64,000 nt of DNA, taken from Paenibacillus solanacearum (GTDB lineage Bacteria; Bacillota; Bacilli; Paenibacillales; NBRC-103111). Under the pieces are notes generated by a model. It did not search any database and was not told the origin of the DNA. It was given only the letters and a program-made list of their open reading frames with translations. A program made the translations under genes and the position numbers. Shown here piece after piece: positions 51,675 through 59,205 of this stretch. Each line of letters opens with the position of its first letter. The first letter of the stretch is position 1. Location of the stretch: NCBI RefSeq assembly GCF_910593845.1, contig NZ_CAJVAS010000001.1:124001-188000 (forward strand), written 5' to 3'.

Positions 51675-53183
51675 ATGAACTTACAGGAGTTGGCTTCAAC
51701 CGTAGTGTTTTGCGGCATCCGCGGCGATGAACGGACGGAAATAACCGGCATCCAGATGGATTCCAGGAAGGTGGCTCCCGGGGATTTGTTCGTATGCATT
51801 CGCGGCCGTACGTTCGACGGGCATCTTTACGCACAGGAAGCGGTGGCACGGGGAGCTGCTGCGCTGCTGGTCGAGCGCGAGGTGGACGCTGCGATTCCGC
51901 AGATTGTCGTCAGCAACGCCAGAGACGCGATGGCGAGAGTGTCCAGTCATTTCTTCGACTATCCGAGCCGCGAGATGCGTGTCATCGGCGTGACCGGCAC
52001 GAACGGCAAGACGACGTCGACCTATATGATCGAGCAAGTGCTTCGGGACGCCGGCTTCGCCACGGGAGTCATGGGCACGATCGGCATTCGCATCAAGGGC
52101 GAAGCCGTGGATGCAGAGCAGCAGTTCGGCGGCATCCATACGACGCTGGAGTCGGTCGATCTGCAGCGGTATTTCCGCAAAATGAGAGAGGCGGGAACGG
52201 ACTACTGTCTGATGGAAGTCGCGAGTATCGCCTTGCAATCCGGCAGAGTAAAAGGGATCGATTTTCGAACGGCGCTGTTCACGAATTTGACGCAGGACCA
52301 TCTGGACGACCATGACTCGATGGAAAAGTATAAAGCGGCCAAAGGGCTGCTGTTCTCCCGGCTCGGCAACGCTTACGGCCCGGAAGCCCGCGATGCGAGT
52401 TATGCCGTGCTGAATGCGGACGATGCCGCGTCTGCGGAATATGCGGGCTTAACGGCTGCGCAGGTGATCACGTACGGTGTTGAGAAGGAAGCGGACATTA
52501 AGGCAAGCCAGCTGAGCGTAACTCCGCAAGGGACTCGATTTCATGTGACGACGCCGGTCGGCTCGACCTATGTATCGATGAAGCTGTTCGGGAAGTTCAA
52601 TGTGTACAACGCCTTGGGAGCGATCGCCAGCTGTCTGCTGGAAGGGCTGACGCTGGAGCAAGTGCAGCGGAGTCTGGAACGGCTCGATGGGATCGCCGGC
52701 CGGATGGAACCGGTCGATGCAGGGCAGCCGTTTCTTGTGCTGGTCGATTATGCGCATACGCCCGACGGCCTCGATAACGCGCTGTCCGCGATCAAACAAT
52801 TCGCGCAAGGGAAGGTGATCGCCGTCTTTGGCTGCGGAGGCGACCGGGACCGCACGAAGCGGCCGGTCATGGGGGCGGTTGCTGCCAGGCATAGCGACTA
52901 TGTCATTCTGACATCGGATAACCCGCGCTCGGAGAACCCGGAAGCGATCATGGACGATGTCGAAGCGGGACTGGTCAAAGCAGGCTGCGGCCCCGACCGG
53001 TACGAGCGGATCGCGGATCGCGCGGCGGCCATTCAGCGTGCGGTGCAGCGGGCGCAGCCAGGCGATGTGGTGCTCATTGCCGGGAAAGGACACGAGACGT
53101 ATCAGATCGCAGGCGGGACGACCGTTCACTTCGATGACCGGGACATTGCCCGCGAAGCGATTGACCGGCTCCCCGGAAGCTAG
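51675..53183 (+). CDS. murE: MurE-type UDP-MurNAc-tripeptide ligase, paralogue
   Basis: A 502 aa Mur ligase: ATP loop 'GVTGTNGKTTSTYMIEQ', 'HTTLESVDLQR', carbamylated-Lys region 'YKAAKGLLFSRL' and the meso-diaminopimelate-specific D-N-P-R in 'TSDNPRSENPEAI'. It would add diaminopimelate to UDP-MurNAc-Ala-Glu. The usual 'MEVSSHAL' reads 'MEVASIAL' here, losing the conserved Ser-His. It lies outside any division/cell-wall cluster, so it is likely a second MurE-like enzyme. ATG 51675 has GGTGG eight bases upstream. Confidence 0.87.
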   Translation: MNLQELASTVVFCGIRGDERTEITGIQMDSRKVAPGDLFVCIRGRTFDGHLYAQEAVARGAAALLVEREVDAAIPQIVVSNARDAMARVSSHFFDYPSREMRVIGVTGTNGKTTSTYMIEQVLRDAGFATGVMGTIGIRIKGEAVDAEQQFGGIHTTLESVDLQRYFRKMREAGTDYCLMEVASIALQSGRVKGIDFRTALFTNLTQDHLDDHDSMEKYKAAKGLLFSRLGNAYGPEARDASYAVLNADDAASAEYAGLTAAQVITYGVEKEADIKASQLSVTPQGTRFHVTTPVGSTYVSMKLFGKFNVYNALGAIASCLLEGLTLEQVQRSLERLDGIAGRMEPVDAGQPFLVLVDYAHTPDGLDNALSAIKQFAQGKVIAVFGCGGDRDRTKRPVMGAVAARHSDYVILTSDNPRSENPEAIMDDVEAGLVKAGCGPDRYERIADRAAAIQRAVQRAQPGDVVLIAGKGHETYQIAGGTTVHFDDRDIAREAIDRLPGS

Positions 53184-53204
53184 GAGATCGCAGATTTGGC
53201 ACGG

Positions 53205-53233
53205 TTGCGTTTCTGCGAAGGGTATGGTAAAGT
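53205..53233 (+). promoter_or_regulatory. Promoter of the mph leader transcript
   Basis: TTGCGT (53205-53210) and TAAAGT (53228-53233) are separated by 17 bp. It is the best match upstream of the leader ORF; a CATAAT at 53237-53242 is an alternative -10. Confidence 0.5.
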
Positions 53234-53266
53234 ATGCATAATTTGAAATGGAACGGAGGGTTACGT

Positions 53267-53305
53267 GTGATCGATTATTCCCGATTGAGAAAGCGATGCA
53301 AATAA
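53267..53305 (+). CDS. Leader peptide ORF upstream of mph, candidate macrolide sensor
   Basis: GGAGGG ends six bases before GTG 53267; twelve codons encode MIDYSRLRKRCK, then TAA 53303-53305. Residues 6-8 (Arg-Leu-Arg) and 8-10 (Arg-Lys-Arg) are +X+ motifs. It is known that macrolide-bound ribosomes stall at such motifs, as in the ErmDL leader, which also has Arg-Leu-Arg. The last codons lie in a possible stem (about 53291-53313), and a GCTCTG/CAGAGC hairpin follows. The role in attenuation of mph is inferred. Confidence 0.6.
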   Translation: MIDYSRLRKRCK

Positions 53306-53485
53306 TTGCGCTTGCTGGCTCTGTGTCTGCAGAGCGATCGGGATTGGTTTGTCTTCACACGGATAACCCCAAGGGTAACACATAGGGCGAGAAAGGCTGT
53401 TCCTGTACGAATCGGGAACGGTCGGTCTCTGTTCCTGTGATTTCCATTGAACGGGGCGGGACATTCCTTTTTTTCGGTTGCGATC
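53306..53485 (+). promoter_or_regulatory. Structured leader RNA between leader ORF and terminator
   Basis: Contains several potential pairings: GCTCTG/CAGAGC at 53318-53335, GGAAC/GTTCC at about 53416-53436, and CCTGTG at 53434-53439, which could pair with CACAGG in the left arm of the terminator and act as an antiterminator. A repeat of GCGATCGG occurs at 53334 and 53480. T-box signatures were not found. Confidence 0.4.
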
Positions 53486-53517
53486 GGCACAGGCGGCGAG
53501 ACGTCTGTGTCTTTTTT
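53486..53517 (+). terminator. Attenuator terminator directly upstream of mph
   Basis: GGCACAGGCG (53486-53495) pairs with CGTCTGTGTC (53502-53511) with two G-U pairs, then six T. It ends about 15 bp before the mph ribosome binding site, a position suited to transcription attenuation. Confidence 0.65.
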
Positions 53518-53549
53518 ATTTTAATTTTGGAAAAGGAGCGAATGTTCTT

Positions 53550-54482
53550 ATGACAATACAGCAGCAAGACGATAATGTAACGCACGCTGCCGAGATGGCG
53601 GCCGCTGCCCGCGCGCACGGACTGATGCTGCAGGCGGAGCGAATGGAGATCAACGAATCCGGGATGGACTTTCGGGTCGCGTTTGCAACCGATGACGACG
53701 GGACCGCATGGGTACTGCGCAAGCCGAGACGCGCCGATGTATGGGAGCGGGCGGTCAATGAGCGGAAGGTGCTCGCGCTCGTGAGCGGGCGCCTTCCGGT
53801 TCAAGTGCCCGATTGGCGTATCTTCACGCCGGAGCTGATCGCGTATCCGCTGCTTGGCGGCCGGCCGGTCGCGACCGTGGACGCAGCAGCCGGAGGCTAC
53901 GCCTGGCTGTACGAACCGGAGTCGCTGACGGACGCGTTCTTTGATTCGCTCGCAGATGCGCTGGCGGCGCTGCACGGCATCGATCATCAGGCAGCGGGAG
54001 AAGCCGGCGCTCGCATTCGAAGTCCGCGCGAGGCGCGTGACGCTTTTGCCGCGAACATCGAAGAAATCCGGGGCAGCTTCGTCATTCCCGAGCCGCTTGC
54101 GGCGCGGTGGGAGGCGTGGCTGACCACAGATTCGTACTGGCCCGGGCATTCGGCGCTCATCCACGGCGACTTGCATCCACCGCATATTCTCGTGGATGAA
54201 ACGCAGCGCGTGACCGGATTGATTGACTGGACCGAAGCGGAAGTCGCCGATCCGGGCAAAGACTTCGTCATTTACTACGCGCTGTTCGGCGACGAAGGGC
54301 TGCGCGATTTGCTGGGCCGATATGAACGGGCCGGAGGCATCGTGTGGCCCCGAATGCATGAGCATATCGCCGAGCAATGGGCGGCTTATCCGGCGCTGGT
54401 CGCGAAGTTCGCGCTCATGACCGGAAAAGAGGCCGATATGGAGATGGCCAAAGGGATGATCGCGAGCTGGAGCGCACAATAG
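53550..54482 (+). CDS. mph: Macrolide 2'-phosphotransferase (Mph family)
   Basis: A 310 aa kinase that would phosphorylate the desosamine 2'-hydroxyl of macrolides with GTP or ATP. Mph-specific stretches are 'WVLRKPRRADVWERAVNE', 'LPVQVPDWRIFTPELIAYPL', catalytic 'LIHGDLHPPHILVDE' (HGD about 205-207) and 'LIDWTEAEVADPGKD'. These match Mph(A)-type proteins and the Bacillus MphK group along the whole length, unlike the other kinases in the window. AAGGAG lies 11 bases before ATG 53550. Expression is probably attenuated by the leader upstream. Chromosomal, intrinsic resistance is the likely role. Confidence 0.85.
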   Translation: MTIQQQDDNVTHAAEMAAAARAHGLMLQAERMEINESGMDFRVAFATDDDGTAWVLRKPRRADVWERAVNERKVLALVSGRLPVQVPDWRIFTPELIAYPLLGGRPVATVDAAAGGYAWLYEPESLTDAFFDSLADALAALHGIDHQAAGEAGARIRSPREARDAFAANIEEIRGSFVIPEPLAARWEAWLTTDSYWPGHSALIHGDLHPPHILVDETQRVTGLIDWTEAEVADPGKDFVIYYALFGDEGLRDLLGRYERAGGIVWPRMHEHIAEQWAAYPALVAKFALMTGKEADMEMAKGMIASWSAQ

Positions 54483-54516
54483 CCAGAAGCGACTGTCCGA
54501 AAGCAAGGACGATAGG

Positions 54517-54541
54517 GACCGCGCAAGCCGGCGGTCTTTTC
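54517..54541 (+). terminator. Terminator of mph
   Basis: GACCGC (54517-54522) pairs with GCGGTC (54531-54536), followed by TTTTCG. Confidence 0.65.
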
Positions 54542-54611
54542 GCTTGCTGCAGACATGCGGCGAGAGCAAAATGCAGGCTGCAAATGGTAGCTGTAACGAT
54601 CAAATCAATGG

Positions 54612-54617
54612 TATAAT
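54612..54617 (+). promoter_or_regulatory. Extended -10 promoter of the GNAT gene
   Basis: TATAAT at 54612-54617, preceded by TGG (extended -10). No good -35 box. Confidence 0.5.
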
Positions 54618-54672
54618 CATCCAAATCCTGGATATAAAAGAGGTTCGCAGAACGTAGGAGGAGAGAAGGCTA

Positions 54673-55125
54673 GTGGAAATACGAAAGTTAGCAAGGCAGG
54701 AACAACCGCCGATGGAGCTGCTGCTGCTTGCAGATCCGTCGCAGCAACTGGTCGAGCAGTATATGAAGCGAGGGGAATGTTATGTGGCGGAGGCGGACGG
54801 CGCCGTTGTCGGCGTGTACGTGCTGCTGCCGACAAGGCCGGATACGGCGGAAATCGTCAATGTGGCGGTTCATGAGCTTTATCAAGGCCAAGGCATAGGC
54901 AAGCGGCTGGTGAACCACGCCATTCAGACGGCGAAGGCGCAAGGGTGCAAGACAGTCGAGATCGGCACCGGCAATTCCGGCGTAGGGCAGCTGGCGCTTT
55001 ATCAAAAATGCGGGTTCCGCATCACCGGCGTCGACCGGGATTTTTTCCTGCGGCATTACGATGAACCGATCTACGAGAACGGCATACAGGTTGTGGACAT
55101 GGTGCGTTTATCGCAGGACATTTGA
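54673..55125 (+). CDS. GNAT-family N-acetyltransferase
   Basis: A 150 aa acetyl-CoA-dependent acetyltransferase; the CoA loop is 'YQGQGIGKRLVNHAI' and the C-terminal strand 'ALYQKCGFRITGVDRDFF'. It resembles the YvbK group of Bacilli; the substrate is not known. Start GTG 54673 after an AGGAGG/AGAAGG stretch. Confidence 0.87.
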   Translation: MEIRKLARQEQPPMELLLLADPSQQLVEQYMKRGECYVAEADGAVVGVYVLLPTRPDTAEIVNVAVHELYQGQGIGKRLVNHAIQTAKAQGCKTVEIGTGNSGVGQLALYQKCGFRITGVDRDFFLRHYDEPIYENGIQVVDMVRLSQDI

Positions 55126-55358
55126 GAAGGGAAAGCGAGAAGAAAGCACGGCTGGACGCCTTTCCATGTCGAAGGAGGTACGTACGAAAAAATTTTTACA
55201 CAAGATGGCCCGTCGTCTGGAAGCGACGGCGAGCCGTCCAGCTTCATTGTTCAACCGGGATGCTTTTGCTTCATCCTTATCTCAGCGATTCGGGCTCCAC
55301 CTCCACGGAAGCACCGATGATTTATCGTTTTCTCCTCCCTGACTGCCCTCTGTAGGCA
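55126..55358. other. Interval with a doubtful ORF
   Basis: An ORF from ATG 55167 to 55342 could encode 58 residues (first part 'MSKEVRTKKFLHKMARRLEA') but has no ribosome binding site. I do not support it as a gene. Confidence 0.3.
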
Positions 55359-56216
55359 TCATTTTTTACACATTTTGCGATATTGAAGAGGTGTGTAGTT
55401 GGATGTCTTTTTGAACAATTTACCGAAATGCGCCAAATCCTGGAATCCGATCTTCTCCGCTATGAAGCTTACCTTCCATTTGGTTTCCCGCAGCAGCTTT
55501 TGCGCCGCTTTTATCCTAACCGTCGACAAGTACTCAACGAACGTAAATCCGGTTGTTTTCTTAAACAATCTGCTCAAATAGAAGGGACTTATATGGAACT
55601 GCTTGGCTAGCGATGCGAGCGTTAGCGGACTCTCGTAATTTTCGTTTATGTACCGGATCATGCTTGAAATTTTTTGGTGCATCGGGGTGACGTAATGAGA
55701 GGATTTGTTCATCGTATCCCTGTTTAGCCGCAAGCTGGTAACCAGCAATTCAATCAAAGCTGCTTTAATGAGCGTATCGAATCCTTTTTCTTTTTTGCGG
55801 TACTCGCTGTTGATTCGGTACAGCAATTCCTCGACTCTTTTCTGAACAGTCAAAGGCAAGGCGATGACGGAGGTATGTGTCGCAAAAGGCGAATGCTCGT
55901 CATCCACCCATGCACCGTTCTCGCCCAAAAACTCTTTGCTGAAATGCACCACAATTCTTTCATGATAAAGCACGGAAGTATTTGTCGCCCTATGGATTTC
56001 ATAAGGACGAATAAACACCAGATCCCCCGGCGTAATCTTATATGTTTTATTGCCGATTAAATAATTGCGCTCCCCCGAAATCAAATAGTAGATCTCGTAC
56101 ATTTCATGATAATGTGGACGGCGCATTTCCTCAGAGCTTACAACATTTTCCTCAGGGTAAAACTCTATTCCTGCCAGCGGGAATGTCTGGTATCTCAAAT
56201 CGCTTGTCGATTCCAT
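55359..56216 (-). CDS. AraC-family transcriptional regulator
   Basis: A 285 aa regulator: cupin N-terminus ('YKITPGDLVFIRPYEIHRA') and double helix-turn-helix ('LASLAKQFHISPFYLSRLFK', 'VSFIAEKIGFQDLAHFGKLF'). ATG 56216 has GGAGGAGG upstream; the longer frame to 56315 lacks a site. Divergent from a solute-binding protein gene, it likely controls the carbohydrate cluster that follows. Confidence 0.88.
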   Translation of the reverse strand: MESTSDLRYQTFPLAGIEFYPEENVVSSEEMRRPHYHEMYEIYYLISGERNYLIGNKTYKITPGDLVFIRPYEIHRATNTSVLYHERIVVHFSKEFLGENGAWVDDEHSPFATHTSVIALPLTVQKRVEELLYRINSEYRKKEKGFDTLIKAALIELLVTSLRLNRDTMNKSSHYVTPMHQKISSMIRYINENYESPLTLASLAKQFHISPFYLSRLFKKTTGFTFVEYLSTVRIKAAQKLLRETKWKVSFIAEKIGFQDLAHFGKLFKKTSNYTPLQYRKMCKK

Positions 56217-56444
56217 GGATAGCCTCCTCCATATTCCGTTTAAACTGTAGCAAGAAGTTAGAGCAAAGTAAACCGCTTTCTTTGTTAAAAAGGCAAGATT
56301 AAAGGCAGAAACCATGGCAAATATATTCTATACTTGGCTTGTGGGATAAACGAAAACCACGATATAGGGAATTAACTTCACTGTAATCACGAGTTTTGGG
56401 GATGAAAAAGCAGCATATTTTGGTAAGGGGGGGGACTATACTCA
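56217..56444. other. Divergent promoter region, no clear boxes
   Basis: 228 bp between AraC and solute-binding protein genes; AT-rich, with no palindrome I would defend. Confidence 0.35.
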
Positions 56445-57770
56445 ATGAATATGCATTATGGAAGAAAGTGGGCCTTAACGGGTGTGAGCGTATGCATGAT
56501 CGCAAGCATGATGACGATGGCGGGATGCAGCGGAGCTAAGGGGACTGACGAACAGCCTGCCGATAAAGTGGTCGAAAAGGCTGCCGATACGACACCGGTT
56601 ACCTTACGGGTATTTATGCAGCAAGCCTTCACCGATCAGCAGGTGAACGATATATGGCTTGAGCCGTTGAAGAAAAAATATCCGCATATTTCATTGGAAA
56701 TCCAAAGACCCGGAAAAGGCGTCACACTCGATTCGTTGATGATGTCCGGCGAGACTCCCGATATCATCTTCGCGTTTAACGGCATATTGCCCACCTATGA
56801 TTTGAGTGATCTGCTCATGGATATGTCGCCGTTGATCAAGAAGCATGCTATCGATTTGCAGCGCTTCGATCCGCCGGTTATGCAATCCATCCAATCGATC
56901 TCCAAGGAAGGGGGCATTGTTGCGCTGCCTTTTAGCCAGCAATTTACCGCCTTATACTATAATAAGACATTGTTTGACCGGTTTGGCGTTGCATATCCGA
57001 AGGACGGCATGCTATGGGAGGATGCCATTGCGCTGGCCAAACTGCTGTCCCGTTCGGATGGGAATATGACCTATGCCGGACTGGATGTGCAGACGGTCTC
57101 CAGAGTGGCTCGACCGCTGGCCGCGCTTCTAGTCGACGGAAGAACGGATAAGCCGTCCGTAGACACCGAAGCCTGGCGGAAAGCATTCGACTTGGTTCGC
57201 ACGGTATACACCATTCCGAATAATGAGCGCCCCCAAACCACCAATTCTTATGACCGATTCATGAAGGATAAAACGTTGGCTATGCTGGCTACCGTCAATA
57301 TATTGGATCTCGGGCTGGAGGACGCCATGAAGCAAGGGCTGGATTGGGATATCGCCCAATACCCAAGTTACAAGGAAGCTCCGAATGTCGCTACGATTGT
57401 GGACAGCCACGTATTCTCGATTACAAAAACAAGCAAGCATCAGGACGCGGCCATGCTTGCGTTGAAAGTGTTTACATCCGATGAGGTGCAGTTGAAAACG
57501 ACGAGGACGTTGGGCCGATTAACGATATTGAAAGATACCGGCATCAAACAACAGCTCGGGATGGATATGCCGTTTCTGAAGGGCAAGCATATGGAGGCCA
57601 TCACCAAGAGCAAGATTATCGCATCTCCCGTATTCTCCCGGTTCGAATTCGGAGCCAACAGCACCGCATTGACGGATGCCATGTATGAGTACATCAATGG
57701 CAAGGATCTTAACACAACGATCCGGGAGCTGGGGGAGAAGATCAACAGCAACATAGCCGCGCAAAAATAA
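56445..57770 (+). CDS. Extracellular solute-binding lipoprotein (orphan, paralogue 3)
   Basis: A 441 aa lipoprotein (lipobox M-A-G-C) with 'NKTLFDRFGVAYPKDGMLWE' and 'NGKDLNTTIRELGEKINSNI', shared with the proteins at 8342 and 48770. No transporter genes accompany it. AAGGGGGGGG precedes ATG 56445. It is followed 16 bp later by an esterase, and preceded by a divergent AraC gene, which suggests a carbohydrate-sensing or -capturing role for this cluster. Confidence 0.87.
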   Translation: MNMHYGRKWALTGVSVCMIASMMTMAGCSGAKGTDEQPADKVVEKAADTTPVTLRVFMQQAFTDQQVNDIWLEPLKKKYPHISLEIQRPGKGVTLDSLMMSGETPDIIFAFNGILPTYDLSDLLMDMSPLIKKHAIDLQRFDPPVMQSIQSISKEGGIVALPFSQQFTALYYNKTLFDRFGVAYPKDGMLWEDAIALAKLLSRSDGNMTYAGLDVQTVSRVARPLAALLVDGRTDKPSVDTEAWRKAFDLVRTVYTIPNNERPQTTNSYDRFMKDKTLAMLATVNILDLGLEDAMKQGLDWDIAQYPSYKEAPNVATIVDSHVFSITKTSKHQDAAMLALKVFTSDEVQLKTTRTLGRLTILKDTGIKQQLGMDMPFLKGKHMEAITKSKIIASPVFSRFEFGANSTALTDAMYEYINGKDLNTTIRELGEKINSNIAAQK

Positions 57771-57786
57771 GAATGGAGTGATCGAT

Positions 57787-58881
57787 ATGACAGAATCGAT
57801 ATTATTCGCGACAGACAGCTACATGCGCAACTTGCGCGAGAACACAGTCCGGGAATTTGATTATAAGCAGGCTTTGGACAGCGGTGATTGGAAGCGCTGG
57901 CAGCAGTCGTTCCGCGAACGTCTCGCAGAATTGACAGGGCTCGCCTCTCTCAGGGAGTATACCCGTGACCTGCCGTTATCCCCAAGAACGACAGAAACGG
58001 TTCGATTTCCAGGCTATCGCAGGGAGAAAACGTATATCACTACCGAGCCCGGGGTAGAAATTCCATTCTATTTGCTGATTCCGGAGAACGGCACCGGTCC
58101 TTTCCCGCTCGTGCTGACGCCTCACGGCCATGGCAAACGAGGTAAGGAAACGTATGTGGGTAATTATTCCAGCGACAGTGAGCGCGAGCAAGCTGAGGCA
58201 GGAGAACGCGACGTTGCGCTGCAGGCGGTTATGGAAGGATATGCCGTTATCGCCATGGACGTTCGGGGATTTTGGGAAATGTCCAGGGATGAGGAGTTTT
58301 CCACGAAGAAAGCGGGTTCCTGCGACGAGCTGCAGAAGCGCGCCTTCATGTATGGAAGGACGCTGATCGGAGAACGGGTGCACGATATGGGCAGATTGAT
58401 CGATTACGCCTCCGCTCACCCGGATATCGATACCAGCCGTATGGTCATTACCGGCAATTCGGGAGGCGGTACGGTATCGTTCTTTACGGCCGCATTAGAT
58501 GAACGTATTTCGGTTTGTGTGCCGAGTTCATGCTTCTGTACGTATCCTGGGTCCGTCATGAAGGTGCCGCACTGTCACTGCAATTTTATCCCCGGCATTA
58601 TGAAGCTCGGAGACATGTATGATATTGCGGGTTTAATCGCGCCCCGGCCGCTATTGTTCGTTCACGGAATTCTCGATCAGGATTTTCCGATTGAGCATAC
58701 CCGCGAAGCTTTTGCGCATGCGAGGATCATTTACGAAGCTATTGACCGCAAGTTAACCGATTGTTGTGAGCTGTATGAAGGTAACGGCGGGCACCGATAT
58801 TACAAGGAACGCGTATGGCCGTTCGTCCGCCAGCATCTAACCTCAGGTAAAGGCGGGGATCGTTTCTTAGAATCGCCATGA
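57787..58881 (+). CDS. Alpha/beta hydrolase, acetyl-xylan-esterase-like
   Basis: A 364 aa alpha/beta hydrolase: oxyanion region 'VLTPHGHGKRG', nucleophile elbow 'ITGNSGGGTV', acid Asp in 'VHGILDQDFPIEHT' and His in 'YEGNGGHRYYKE'. No signal peptide, so it acts inside the cell, probably de-esterifying imported carbohydrates. It matches the large dienelactone/abhydrolase-7 type of Paenibacillus sugar clusters. Coupled to the preceding binding protein. Confidence 0.85.
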   Translation: MTESILFATDSYMRNLRENTVREFDYKQALDSGDWKRWQQSFRERLAELTGLASLREYTRDLPLSPRTTETVRFPGYRREKTYITTEPGVEIPFYLLIPENGTGPFPLVLTPHGHGKRGKETYVGNYSSDSEREQAEAGERDVALQAVMEGYAVIAMDVRGFWEMSRDEEFSTKKAGSCDELQKRAFMYGRTLIGERVHDMGRLIDYASAHPDIDTSRMVITGNSGGGTVSFFTAALDERISVCVPSSCFCTYPGSVMKVPHCHCNFIPGIMKLGDMYDIAGLIAPRPLLFVHGILDQDFPIEHTREAFAHARIIYEAIDRKLTDCCELYEGNGGHRYYKERVWPFVRQHLTSGKGGDRFLESP

Positions 58882-59205
58882 AAAAAGACATCTAAATCCC
58901 ATCAAGTAGAGCGCAAAATTCAATACGTATCTTTAATTCCACGGGGAAGTACAACATAATACACGGAAACCAGCTGTTGTTCGGAACGACGATTCCTACT
59001 TCCAATGGAATTACCGATGGCGGTACCGGCACGTCCGTGCAGAACAACGTCTTCTTTGAACCTATGTAATTATGGTGCTTGAAACGCGTTTGCTTCAACA
59101 CTGTTTGAGATGCGTTGCTGTCCTTAAGACGCAGACGATCCGAATTGATCGTATTATGGCGGGCACCCGGTCTCACGAGAGGCGACATTATAAAGGAGGA
59201 CACCT
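58882..59205. other. Interval between esterase and amidotransferase-like gene
   Basis: Holds the coding fragment at 58896-59069; the remainder shows no gene and no T-tailed hairpin. Confidence 0.5.
58896..59069 (+). pseudogene. Fragment of a secreted beta-helix/glycosidase-like protein
   Basis: A 57-codon open frame with no start ends in TAA 59067-59069 and reads 'STGKYNIIHGNQLLFGTTI' then 'TDGGTGTSVQNNVFFEPM'. The repeated Asn-rich turns resemble the last coils of right-handed beta-helix polysaccharide-degrading enzymes. It looks like the end of a gene deleted from this carbohydrate cluster. Confidence 0.5.

Noticed and set aside
53306-53517. T-box riboswitch for the gene after murE
   Set aside because: No specifier loop or conserved T-box sequence was found, and the downstream gene is not an amino-acid gene.
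53355-54569. Minus-strand 404-codon open frame opposite mph
   Set aside because: Mph motifs and leader elements are all on the plus strand; the antisense product shows no recognisable domain.
55061-55342. Plus-strand 93-codon ORF after the GNAT gene
   Set aside because: Overlaps the end of the GNAT gene, has no ribosome binding site at any start and no recognisable features.
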